This document shows positions 46,566-57,886 of a stretch of DNA of 64,000 nt, in pieces. The notes below the pieces were generated by a model. It saw only the letters and a program-made list of their open reading frames with translations. It did no database searches and had not been told where the DNA came from. Where the stretch lies: contig CM060979.1 in NCBI GenBank assembly GCA_030765065.1, positions 103,094,350-103,158,349 of the forward strand, in the 5' to 3' direction. How positions within the stretch are numbered: position 1 is the first letter of the stretch; each line of letters starts with the position of its first letter. The stretch comes from Deroplatys truncata (taxonomy: Eukaryota; Arthropoda; Insecta; Mantodea; Mantidae). Position numbers and translations under genes: made by a program.

Positions 46566-47829
46566 GTAAAAAGTATCTGTTTAGGATATGTAAACAGTGG
46601 TATAATACTAAGACTTAAAGGTGCATTTACTTTATTTATAACTTTGAAGGATATTAGTTTAATTTAACTTCAAATCTTAATAAATTATTAAGATAAGAGT
46701 GCAAATTGATAAACCAAAAACAAGAATATATAAGAAAAGAGATATTGCTTTGATTTAATTTTTCGTAACATGAATACTGCCAAGTCCATGTTGCTGAATT
46801 TAAATTACTTCTAATGAATTTATCGTGAGAAATGTAATGTGAATATAAGGATAATTTCTAATGAACACTGTAATATACAAGGATTATGTAAGGTCGTAAA
46901 TGTGTAGAGAAAGTCGTGTGAGTATGACCCATTAGACTTTTCTCATATTTTGCCGTGTCTAAGAATTTTATTTTCTCTTTTGTTCCTGGAAGAGTGGAAA
47001 CGTTTCTTGGTGTCTATGTGTACAGTTTACCATAACTTTCTAAGCCCGTTAGCACTTCTAGGTGCTTAGCTGTTATTACCATATGAATGCACAGCTATTT
47101 TATTGGACAGACGAAAAGCTAATATTCCCAAGCCAAAACGAAACATTGTAGTTCTATAAATATAGTCTTCCCACAAAATTATAATTCTATTCACGAATCC
47201 CACCTTGTAAAGGAAAGGATGTTTCGGCGTGTCTGGTTGACATCGGTAGCCATCACAAACAATTGCGTGTACATAAACATCTGTAGAGCTGTTTGGCACT
47301 GTTGGGGATATGAATGGAAAGCATTCGCTGATGTGTTGTTATTTTTTAGTTTAAGTATATGTATAAAAACTAATGATAATCTGCACACTTTAATGGACAT
47401 TTAACAGCTCAGACAGAATTTTTAAACATAAGTGTATTTGCTACAGACTTACATCAACGGCAGGAGACAAATAATTCAAACACAAATTTTACCAAGTATT
47501 GAGTGAATGGGAGCAAAATAATCCGACTCGGACATTCATATGACTTTCCCTACCCATGAAATATTTAAATATAGTATAGTATTTATACAAAAGGTGATTT
47601 TTAATTCTCATTAAGTTATTCACCCTGCATTTTTGCATAGAAATGATTTCAAATTAAGCAATAAGTGAATATCTATATAAAACATCAGGAGAAAAACATT
47701 AAAATAGTTAGCCGTGTTAACGGGATTGGGTCTTATGAAAGAAAAAAGAGTAATTTAAAACCTTCAAGCATATCTGTCAAATGACATACGAAAGTGTAAA
47801 TATGAATTATAGAATATATTACATCACGA
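46566..47829. other. Spacer with small family A fragments
   Basis: Fragments of the family A 5' end occur at 46905-46945 (minus, AGAGAAAGTCGTGTGAG) and 47530-47555 (plus, TCATATGACTTTCCCTAC). ORFs at 47066-47400 overlap on both strands and show no domain. Confidence 0.4.
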
Positions 47830-48400
47830 AAATATTATTTGTGTTCTTCGTTTTTCCTAGATTAAGATGTTTCTGTCTATTTTGCAGCTCTAGCTTTGCA
47901 AAATTCTACAAAGTTTAGTGAGTATGAAGAAAAAATCGAGAGTTATTCTTAGAATATTTTATATAAACTTCAGTAACCAGCCAAACATATATTTTAAACT
48001 TAGAGTATTTTGATCAAAATCGTTAGAAGCGTTTTTAATGAAATAAAAGATTAAGAACGATTTATATGTAAAAAGTATTATAGGTTTTTATCTTGAAAAT
48101 CTTTGTGCCATATCCTTGGAAGACGTTGAACTGAAAAAGTTTGGTATTTTTCCAAATTTTCTTTTTTGAATTATCTATTCTCAAAAAAAACACACACAAA
48201 AGCTTTTCTAAATCAAATTAATATATAAACTCCAGAAAACAATTTTCTAAAAGACATACATCTTTACAACCTTTTTTTCATTTATTTTTATTTGTTTACT
48301 CAGCGTTAAATTGCGTATTGACAATGAAATCCTATTATTGAATTTTTGAATGGAATATAGTAGTTTATCCACTTCCTAGGTTGGCGGTAGAGGATGTAAT
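47830..48400 (+). repeat. Family A repeat, diverged 3' half
   Basis: Contains TTTTGATCAAAATCGTTAGA, TTATATGTAAAAAGT and CATATCCTTGGAAGACGTTGAA. It ends near TGGAATATAGTAG...TAGAGGATGT, with an A/C-rich remnant where the microsatellite should be. Confidence 0.6.
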
Positions 48401-48590
48401 AAGCTTAAAAATGTGCGCACAGCGTTACATTTCAGGTGGGTTTGTAACTGAACTTGAAGTGTAAAGTATTACGTGAAGTTATAAAGAACTTCAACTCTGT
48501 ATATGCAGCCTACCACCAATAAATAATTATTTTGCATCAATGTGTACAAAAAGTTTAAATGTTTCAGCTGATGTTTCTAAAAGACATATA
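48401..48590. other. No recognisable feature
   Basis: Short AT-rich spacer before the Tc1 element. Confidence 0.35.
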
Positions 48591-49988
48591 CACCCGTCGT
48601 TTGTGAAAATTGCAACGCCAAGAAAGAAACGCATGAATTCAATTAATTTAATACCACCGGTTAAGTAACAAATGATAATCTTTTCAAATCTATACATGAC
48701 CTTTGAGCCCTAATACTCAGTATTTGTGTGGCCTCCATTCGCTGCAATTATAGCTGCTATACGCCGTGGTATTGAATCAAAAAAATTCTGAATAACTTCC
48801 TGAGGGATTTCCCTCCACGCAGTTTGTATTGGAGCCCACAAATCCGTGACACTGGTTACTGGAGGACCGTGACGCACCAGGTGCCGACTAACCATATTCC
48901 AGACATGTTCGATGGGCGACATGTCAGGCGAACGTGCAGGCCAGGGAAGCAATGTCACCCGTCGCTCTTCAAAGAAGGCTTGTACATTCCTCGCAATATG
49001 TGGCCGGGCATTGTCCTGTTGAAATGTGGCCTGTAGAGATGCCTGAAGCAGGGGGAGTACCTCGAGTACCTCAGGCTCTACAGCCACCTTAGGTACCGCT
49101 TGCTGTTCAAAGTGCCCTCAATTTGTAGGAGGCTAGATCGGTTGTTGTAACCAATGGCGCCCCAAACCATCACACCTGGTGTTTGTCCGCTATGCCGCTC
49201 AACAATGCAACCTCCAGGTTCGCTCACCACGGTACCGCCGTACACTATGCGGCCATCACTATAGGACACGTTGAAGCGGAACTCGTCCGAAAGGACTACA
49301 TTTTGCCACTCAGCACCCCAGTGACGGTGTTCACGTGCCCATTGCAGTCGGAGGAGTTTGTGGTTTCTGGAAAATTGAAGCCAACGTAATGGCATGCACA
49401 ATCATTCCAACCTTCAGCAGACGGCAACGAACCGTTGATGCAGACAAGTTCACACCTGTTGCAGTGCTCCAGCGTCGAGCCAACACTGTAGATGAAGCTG
49501 TACGGTCCGTTATGGCCATGCGGACAAGTTGACGGTCATTGTGTGCTGTGGTTATGTTCCGTGGTCCAATATTCGCTCTTCGCTGTGTACGACCTTCATC
49601 TACCCACTGCTTCCACACACGCATCACTGTCGTAGCAGCATGCCTTGTACGAGCCGAAATGTCACGGTATGACAAACCCGCTTCCCGGAGACCGATCATT
49701 CTTCCTCGTTCGAACTCACTCACATGCCGATATGACCCCCTGTATCGTTGACGAGGCATACTGGCACTCACCTTATTGCTTCCACCTTGTTTAACAGCTC
49801 TGCACTGACTACACAGAGCGCAACACTAAGCTTGTCGGATCGACACGAGAGAACTCTGCTCGGCCTACGTGTACCCTATCTCTCTGCAAATCTAATCAGT
49901 TTTTGCTTGTACACTCTTCTACACTTCCACCAAGTTTGGAGTTATTCGGGAAATTCTTTTTTGGTGTTGCAATTTTCACAAACGGCAG
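48591..49988 (-). mobile_element. Tc1-like transposon, second family, nearly full length
   Basis: Both ends carry GTTTGTGAAAATTGCAAC (left at about 48599, right in reverse from about 49983), flanked by TA (48589-48590 and 49989-49990). The outermost bases differ slightly between the ends (CACCCGTC versus CTGCC). Length is 1,398 bp. It is not closely similar to the Tc1 at 5651-7899. Confidence 0.9.
48710..49771 (-). pseudogene. Tc1-like DD34E transposase with frameshifts
   Basis: The N-terminal frame starts at 49771 (MSASMPRQRYRGSYRHVSEF). It holds the helix-turn-helix DNA-binding region (SYRDISARTRHAATTVMRVW) and a second helical part ending near LSASTVRCRLLKVG. A shift near 49400 moves to a frame with LSDEFRFNVSYSDGR, the first catalytic D, and GVMVWGAIGYNNRS. 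Another shift near 49080 leads to the last frame with QQDNARPHIARNVQAFFEE, the second D, and SPDMSPIEHVW, with 34 residues between that D and the catalytic E. It stops after GGHTNTEY. All catalytic residues survive, and only a few indels separate it from an open gene, so this copy is younger than most others here. Confidence 0.93.
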
Positions 49989-49990
49989 TA

Positions 49991-51227
49991 TATAAAACCT
50001 CACTACGCATGTGCAAGTTCGTGAATTTTTCAGGCATACAAAGGACATGTGGCAATGGACCAAGCTATGCGGGTAATTTGAGCTCCGAAATCGTCTAAAA
50101 CACGGTGTTTTTTTTCATGTATTGCCTATTAAAGCATTCATGATATGATTTTTTAATAATGATTTTAACATTTCCGGGCAAATTATCGGAACTGTGTGTT
50201 TCGTACCATCTGAAGCTGTAACAGTAAGTTAAGCAACGGCTATAAGATTTAGTAAGCTATCATAGAAATCCTCACAATTAATTTCAAATGCATAGAAATA
50301 TAAATTGAGAGGAAAATAAATTATATCAGAAATGGACTTGAATTTGTTGGTTGATATTTTGATGTTGATGATAATGATCATGATGAGAGTAACAATAGTT
50401 GTATTCTATTGCAAGAAATTAACATAAACAAAACGGGATTGTGCAATAGATGTTCCAGACTCCACCTTATGAATTAAGTCTTTGATTATTTCGTCTGTAA
50501 CTCTTCAGCAAAGGAAAGGAAAGTTCGAAATTCATTGCTATCGCTTTCTGCACACTTTACCACATTCTAAAATTTAGGAAAAAATATATCATTTTCCTCC
50601 CTCACAGACTGTAGCATGCCTTTTTTTCTTTTCTTTCTTTCTCTTTCTCTTCCCTCCCCCTACCCAAGGGAACTCTGTCGCGGGCGAATGTTTGGATGAA
50701 GAAATTAAGTGTTCAAGCACACACGATGGGAGGAGGCAACTGTGAGGCACTATTTTCCGTATGCGTACGCGTTTTGGGCCTTTCTGACTACTGGACATTC
50801 AGAAAGAAGGAATGCGATAGGTAACCCACAGGTTAGCCAGACCAGAAAGGTCGAGTTCTAGTGCAGACGGGGTCCCTAACTTTTACAAACGTAACATCCT
50901 TACCGAGAATGACACTGTGAGCGTTATCCCCAATGTCATTCCCTAGGCCTGTGTCGACGACGGCACTTAATTCCTTATACTGCGTGCGAGGGGAAAACTT
51001 AGTACACCACTGTGTGTGCTAGAGACATTCATAATAGGAAATATAGGCTGTCCTCGACAGAAATAGTTCCGTAGAGCAAATTCATCAGCCCAGTTTGGGA
51101 TGTCAGTATAAAAACTCCTCTACCATATGCTGCACATCATTATCTCATGCCGCCTGACCTCGATACTGAAATATTAGTTATTTACAGAATTACTCAAGAA
51201 AGTGATGCATACGAGTGAGGAGCTGTT
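49991..51227. other. Spacer with a SINE-5-like fragment
   Basis: 50840-50960 shares CCTAACTTTTACA, CGAGAATGACA and nearby words with the SINE-5 at 41345-41818. A CT-rich tract lies at 50620-50665. The ORF at 50589-50798 translates it in reverse. Otherwise nothing. Confidence 0.45.
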
Positions 51228-51492
51228 TAGTTTAGTAATGTTTAACGCCTGTTCTTACTTCATACATCACCACAGGTGGTGGACACTGATGGTTCCTGAA
51301 ATGAAATGATGATTAAGAAAAGAATTTTGAGAAGGAAATGTTTCAGGTCTAAGTTTAAGGTACCTCCCCGTTTGGCATTTATGGGGTAAATCTGGAAAAA
51401 GCTTCATACAGGGAGGACGATCCTGGCAGGATTTAAACCTCAGCCTCCCGTTCACAAGTCCGTGCCTTAACGATCTTGGTCACCCATGCTGG
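51228..51492 (-). mobile_element. SINE-3, tRNA-derived, best copy
   Basis: The minus-strand head has CCAAGATCGTTAAGGCACGG (box A-like), then GAGGTTTAAATCCTGCC (box B-like). The body includes CGGGGAGGTACC and ACCTGAAACATTTCC. The 3' end has CAGTGTCCACCACCTG and a GCGTTAAACATTACTAAAC tail. Confidence 0.85.
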
Positions 51493-52019
51493 TATGAGAC
51501 GTTGACAATAGTCATAGGTGAGGTCGTAAGCAAATACCAATAAGCAAATCATACTTTCTTAGTGATTGACCGGTATATTTAGTTCCATATTTAGTAGAAA
51601 TTTACTTTTTGGAAACTAAAAGCATTATGGAAAACGAGGTGTTGAAGCTGCCATTTGCCCGTCAAAGCAGCAGAGGTACAGCTGCTATGCACATGCCTCG
51701 TAGACATGTGACGAAGTTAAGATGGTGTGGTGCAGGAATTAGAACTAGAAGGTTAACTGCCCGCCACACACCTATCCACGAGGTATCGCGATCCGTGGTG
51801 ATATAACCACATAGCACATGTAACCGCGACGTAAAATAAACAGAGGGAAAAAAGTAAATAACTATTTAAACATATAGTAAATGAGACTAAGAACTATACT
51901 GTGTTATTTTTATTTAAATACAAAGGAAATAAAAACGACGAACAGTGATAGAAACAATATTTTATAGAAGAAACGAACACCCGATAGCGATTGGGCGAAA
52001 GATACCTTATCTGTGTAAG

Positions 52020-52022
<3 letters not shown>
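51493..52022. other. No recognisable feature
   Basis: The ORF at 51609-51806 has no recognisable domain. Confidence 0.3.

Positions 52023-52079
<57 letters not shown>
52023..52079 (+). repeat. (GT)n microsatellite, 57 bp
   Basis: About 28 uninterrupted units. Not inside a family A copy. Confidence 0.98.
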
Positions 52080-52083
<4 letters not shown>

Positions 52084-52529
52084 CAGTTATTCAGTCGCGT
52101 ATGTGCAGTATAAATTACGATTTGTTCAAAACAAAAGTGCTAAAATGTGCTAAGCGAGGTGCTTAAGGAGAAAGGGAAAATAAAAACTATACTATGAAAT
52201 ACTTCAATAAGTCTTACCTTAATCGTTTCATTGGTGAATTACAATGCGGTGTAACGTGCTGAAATAAGCCTTCAAAGGCCAAATGATGCTATAATATCAC
52301 TTTTAACAGAAAAATACCCCTTCCACTCAATATATGCAGTCCCAAAGCACACAGTCTGATATAAAGCTAGACATTTAAAATATTTTATTAGTTAACATTT
52401 AAAGTGCAGTTTAAAAATCTGTTTTTTTTCTAAAACTAAAAGACATGCAATATAGGATAAATGATATAAGTTTAAGAAAGAAAAAATTCATATTATATGT
52501 ACATTTTAGATTTATTATAAATAAAAAAA
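52080..52529. other. No recognisable feature
   Basis: AT-rich spacer. Confidence 0.35.
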
Positions 52530-53434
52530 TCTGATGTGTTACACTCACATAACTTTCCCTACTCTTGTACAAACTATTTTTACAAACGCTTATTCTCCAT
52601 CTAGTTCATGTTAATCGAGATAAACTTTTGCAGACCCTATCATATTGCTAATTTTCTTGTAGATGTAGGGGAAAATATATTTACAAGGGCAATATAGAAA
52701 AACAGTAGCCTTTAAGCACATATATATCTCTTAATAGCTGGTTGCTAGGTGCAGCACCATTCCCTTTGCCACAGATTATAACTCTTTGCATATCCAAGAC
52801 AAAAAATGAATAACGAATTCCCATTTGAGAAAATAAGTATTGAAAAATTTAAGGGAATAACAAGTAATATCTCGAAAATGGTTCACTCAACAAAAAAATG
52901 TATATGACATAAATTGTGTATTTTAACGCGATCTATATTTTTTGTGTAGTACCATTTTGTCTATCTCTTATGGTTTACCAGTTATGCAAAAGTCGTTCAC
53001 AATAAAGAATACTTTTGGAGACATTCCCAGAAAATTCAAGATATACATTTTATTTGCCATAAAAATATCTTAAACATATGATATTTTAATCACAATCGTT
53101 AGAGCCATTTTTGAGAAAATTAAAATTTTCGAAAAATCTTCCATGTAAAGGGTACTCTGGGGTGGGGGGATTTTCTTGAAAACCTTCGTGTCGCATCCTT
53201 GGAAGATACTGAACCCAAATACCAAGTTTGGTGTTTATCCGACTGTTCGTTTCTGAGTTATGCTGTTCACAGACACACACACAGACACACAGACACACAC
53301 ACGGACATGTTTCAAAAAATGCTTTTTTTGGATTCAGGGGGTCTCAAAACATGTATTTCCGGTGAAATCTCGGTATCGAAATTTTGGGTGGAATACAATA
53401 CTTCCCCTACTTACTATACGTAGTAGAGAAGGTA
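52530..53434 (+). repeat. Family A repeat, reference copy (first unit of tandem array)
   Basis: Structure in order: start TCTGATGTGTTACACTCACA, the outer inverted repeat ACTTTCCCTACT, head block CAAACTATTTTTACAAACGC...GTTAATCGAGATAAAC, CTCTTAATAGCTGGTTGCTAG, internal restart point ATGAATAACG (52806), TATCTCGAAAATGGTTCACT, AAAATCGTTAGAGCCATTTT, CA microsatellite (53270-53302), GTGAAATCTCGGTATCG, the near-palindrome CTACTTACTATACGTAGTAG, and the closing AGTAGAGAAGGTAAAAA. No coding capacity is apparent. Inverted repeats near the ends, an internal microsatellite, a 3' hairpin and tandem copies recall HINE/DINE-1-type (Helentron) elements. Confidence 0.9.
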
Positions 53435-54095
53435 AAAATGAATAACGCATTTGAGAAAAAGTATAAGTATTGGAAAATTTAAGGAAATAACAAGCAATAT
53501 CTCGAAAACGGTTCCCTCAACAAAAAAATGTATATGACATAAGATGTGTATTTTAACGCGATCTACATTTTTTGTGTAGTGAAATTTTGTCTATCTCTTA
53601 TGGTTTACCAGTTATGCAAAAGTCGTTCACAATGAAGAATACTTTTGGAGACATTCCCAGAAAATTCGAGATATACATTTCATTTCTCATGACATTATCT
53701 TAAAGATATGATATTTTCATCAAAATCGTTAGAGCCATTTTTGAGAAAATTAAAATTTTCGAAAAATCTTACATGTAAAGGGTAGTCTGGGGTGGGGGGA
53801 TTTTCTTGAAAACCTTCGTGTCGCATCTCTGGAAGATACTGAACCTAAATACCAAGTTTGGTGCTTATCCGACTGTTCGTTTTTGAGTTATGCTGTTCAC
53901 AGACACACACACAGACACACTCACACACACACAAACACACACACACAGACACACACACGGACATGTTTCCAAAAATGCTTTTTTTTGGATTCAGGAGGTC
54001 TCAAAACATGTATTTCCGGCGAAATCTCGGTATCGAATTTTTGGGTGGAATGCAATACTTCCCCTACTTACTATACGTAGTAGAGAAAGTAAAAA
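53435..54095 (+). repeat. Family A repeat, second tandem unit
   Basis: Repeats the block from ATGAATAACG (53438) to the AGTAGAGAAAGTAAAAA end, so the array period is 632 bp at the start point. The CA microsatellite is longer here (53899-53960). The 5' head (52530-52805) is not repeated. ORFs in both units translate the microsatellite into histidine/threonine runs. Confidence 0.92.
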
Positions 54096-54379
54096 GTTAA
54101 TGAATTATTTGGCTCAAGCCCCGACACGTTTTCACCTAAATAGAAAGGAAATAAAAACTAATAACTATACGAAAAATGTAAAGTGTAGCTATTTTTATAG
54201 AGATGTTAGATGTTGAGAAATGATTACTTTTGTGTTTCTGCAACTTCTGAGCATTCTTCAGTTCTCTTAATTTAGTATTTTAGAATAGAATTATTTATAC
54301 CAGGCAACGGTAATTACACCACTTTTGAGCGAAGGACAGCTTGCCGATGCAGTAGGTTTTCAACGATTCAAAGTGGATA

Positions 54380-54935
54380 TATAATCTTGTGTTCCTTACT
54401 GATTTGACTTTGCATTTGAATGCGCTTAATGTATATCTACAAGGAAAACAATAGATTATAGCACAAATGTGGGATAAAATAAAGGCCTTCAAAATGAAAC
54501 TTCAAATGTGGGAACGTCAACTTGCAAATAACAATACCTCCCCCTCTCTTCTTGAAGTTGATGTTCAGCATAGCTTTAAAGAGTATGCAGACGTCCTGAA
54601 TGCATTTCAGGTACAATTTCAAATGCGATTCCGGGGCTTGAAAAGTCTAAAACCACAATTCGATATATTTTCTAACCCATTTTGATTCAGCTACTGCAAA
54701 CTCACTGTTGATTTTGAGCAATCTTTTCCTCGTTTACGGTTTCCTCGCCTAAAATGCAGCTTCAACCTTGTGCATGTTCGGTACCACTTATGTATGTAAG
54801 CAGTTCTTCTGCGTTTTGAATTCAGCAAAGTAACCTGTTTGAGAAAATTGGAACGCAGTTCTCAGAATCAAGGCAGCACAAAATATCACCCCAGATATTC
54901 ACAGGCTGGTCAAGGGAAAACTAAGCAACAAAAAT
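54380..54935 (+). pseudogene. hAT transposase-like gene, C-terminal part
   Basis: The frame reads LTLHLNALNVYLQGKQ, then after one stop AQMWDKIKAFKMKLQMWERQ (54460-54525) and FQMRFRGLKSLKPQFDIFSN (to about 54685). After a frameshift comes FGTTYVCKQFFCVLNSAK (about 54775-54830), with NISPDIHRLVKGKL just beyond. This order, with a dimerisation domain resembling the hATC region, fits the ZBED/GTF2IRD2/EPM2AIP1-like branch of hAT transposases. The N-terminal zinc finger and first catalytic residues are not visible. It ends where the retrotransposon tail at 54942 begins. Confidence 0.75.
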
Positions 54936-54941
54936 CATCAC

Positions 54942-56195
54942 CTTCTTCTTCTTCTTCTTCTTCTTCTTCTTCTGCAATAATCAATTCTCAAAAGGCTTGT
55001 TCCGGTCTCATGAGTTACATTTTTGCGGTGACCATGCTTTCCTCAGTCCTCCAATGTTTCCGTTACCTGTAGATTTATAATTTAATGCCAATTTTGGGAT
55101 GCCGTAATCTTCCCTTTGTCCACATGTTCTTTCCAGTTAGTTCTGCTTCAGAGTATCTGTTCTATTAACTTAAAATTTCCGACTTCCTTTCTTATCTCGT
55201 CATTTCTCTTTCTATCTAATATAATTTAGTTTGCGAAGCTACTCATAAATCTCATTTCTGCTGCTTTTATTTTTCTTTTTTCATTTTTGCGAAGTGTCCA
55301 ACATTCTGAACCATACAACAATTGGGCACAACCATTACTTTATAAAAATTTAGTTTAGTTTCTTTCCTAGTACTTTTAAGGTTCGTTTTATTGTACCACA
55401 TATATAACTGAATTTACAGATTTTATTTGTTACATCTTGGTTTTTAATATATGAAACATTGCAGCCTAAGTAGTTGAAGTTATTCACCTGTTCTACCATT
55501 TCTCCTTCTAAAAGGTTTTTGCTCTAATTGCATGGTACCTTTGAAATGCAAACATTTTTGTTTTAGTAGTAAACATATTTAGTGAATATTTTTATATAAA
55601 TTATTTGATTGGTATATGGCTTTCGGTAACTTTTCCTCTGAGTTGCATATTAGAACCTGGTCATCTGCAAATAAAATTGCAATTGTATCTAAAAACGCAT
55701 TCTTAATTTCAAAATGACTTCCTAAATTTTTATGCCATTTGCTAATGACACCATCCAGGTATATGTTAAAAAACAGTGGCGAAAGGGGTAACCTTGCCTT
55801 ACTCCTTTCTTAATTGTTATATCATTAGTCTTTATTCCTGTTGCTATTTTGTTTTTTACGTATAAACTTATTATTGCCATTAAATGTTCAGATATACCTT
55901 TTTATTCCATAATTCGCCTAGTTTATTTCTGTTGACCTTATCAAAGCCTTTTTCGAAGTCTATAAACGCCATATTCGTAGGTGTGTTATACTTGCTATGT
56001 TTTTCGCTTATTTGATTAGTGCTAAATATGCAGTCTGTACAAACTCTTCCTTTACGTAATCCATGTTGGGTTTCTGATATTATGTTAGCCCTTATCCGAT
56101 TCTTTATTATAGATGCATATAATTTATCACACGAGTTTAAAATACTTATTCCTCTATAATTATTACGATTGTTCTTCTCAATAAGAAACACAACG
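54942..56195 (-). pseudogene. Non-LTR retrotransposon (RTE-like), 5'-truncated, with (GAA)n tail
   Basis: The minus strand starts within the reverse transcriptase fingers: NNYRGISILN (near 56140) and AFIDFEKGFDKVNRNKLG with the first catalytic D. After a frameshift near 55800 it reads GVRQG(Y), then ILFADDQVLI, the FADD box (about 55660). Then come FNYLGCNVSY, LYGSECWTLRKNEKRKIKAA and EMRFMSSFA (55250-55310), and LDRKRNDEIRKEVG. The last part is NWKEHVDKGKI and GLRKAWSPQKC. It ends in a (GAA)n tail, seen as (TTC)n at 54942-54973. Several stops make it dead. It is a relative of 27905-29770. Confidence 0.9.
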
Positions 56196-56919
56196 TTTAT
56201 TTCAAGGTAGTTTCATTTTATTACAGTTACCTATACATAACGTTGTTAACAATTCGAAAATTATTTCGCGAAATAAAAGGAATAAGACAGCAACGAAATA
56301 TGTCAACATTATCAATTTTATGTGCATAATAATGCGAATTCACGGTGCTTGCCTGGCGACTTCTCGCTAGAGTTGGCAACACTGCATCACAGTTTACAAG
56401 ATCAACTTGTTCTCCCACTTCATCACCTTGGCTCATGTGCGTGCGTCATTCTGCTTAAGAAGCTGGTCAGTAATAGTTTGCTAAGCATTGTTGTTTTCTT
56501 TCTGTGTTCTGTTATGTTTAGTATTTTGCCCAAGGTGAGCGTTAGTGCAAAGGAAAGGGCCCTTGAATTTAAAAATGACGATTATATGCATATGACTCCA
56601 AAACCATGTGTCAGTACTGAACTGTACGAGAAAAGATATGTGTACCAAGCATATGCGAAGTGAGAAACACCAATGACTGAAGAGGTCATCTACAGCCAGT
56701 ACATCCTCTTGTCATAAGACGCAAAAGAATATTGTAGTGTAATTTTGCTGCAAACAAGAGAGTTATTGCAAGAGATAATTTTGCCAAGAGGACTACGGAG
56801 TCTTTTCTTAAAGCGAATATACCACTAGATAAATTGGAGCACTCTGCTACTAAAGAAAGGATGAATAAATTTATTGAAGGTGTGTTGTATAGATCGCTGC
56901 CGAAATCATATTATTCTTA

Positions 56920-56977
<58 letters not shown>
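56920..56977 (+). repeat. (ATT)n microsatellite inside the hAT relic
   Basis: About 18 units between YRSLPKSYYSY-type coding remains and the next coding block. Confidence 0.97.
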
Positions 56978-57281
56978 TGTCACTTCAGAAACGGAACTTT
57001 ATAGCATTAATTTCTAACATCCTTTTTTTAACATGTTCTGGAAATTTGCCGCAAGTTAGATTGTTAAGAGGGAAGTATATCCCACTCTGAGAGATGAAAG
57101 AGATCAACAAGTGAAAGAAGGAGTCTGTGGCCAGGAGGTTATATTATTATGTGACGAAATGACACATCGGTTCGGTCGATGCGTATTTATCAAGTTATTT
57201 CACCCTCTTGAACCAAAAATAGAGCAGGAGTTGTATGTTACTGATGCACATATTCTGGAAGCAGTTGATCCAAATCATGCA

Positions 57282-57829
57282 TGAGGCAGTATTTTTAACA
57301 CTCAAATGATTTCAGTCTAATTATATAATATATATATATATTAAATAACAGCCCGCCTTAAAGCAATATGTGTATGTAAAAATATATAAGAAGTGTATAT
57401 TACAGTAATTGTACATGTTTATATTATTGTATACATGTTTAATAATGTTATGTGAATGTATTATGTAATTTAATAATGTAGGAGCTGTGCGAGTAATAGT
57501 TGCTAACAATGAGGTAACCTTGAGGCAATAATGAATTGGAAGGTTTAATAATGCTACTAGTCATTCTTGGAAACAATAATGTAATTTTTGTGACAGTTTA
57601 TAAAATAGTCAAAAAAGCTTTAGTTAAATGAAGGCGTTCTATTGGACTAGGATTAGCCCATCAGAAACTAAAATGGAGCAAAATTTACAAATTCAGAAGT
57701 CGATTGCTTGTAGACAGCGTTTCTAACCGGACGCGAGATGCGTCCTCGAGAAATGTAATAAATATTTTGTGAGAGACAAAAAATAGTTTACGAGTTAAAA
57801 AGTACAAGTAATTAAAAAAAAAATCTCAC

Positions 57830-57886
<57 letters not shown>

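Noticed and set aside
53858-54216. Histidine/threonine-rich ORFs
   Set aside because: They are translations of the CA microsatellite in the family A tandem array.
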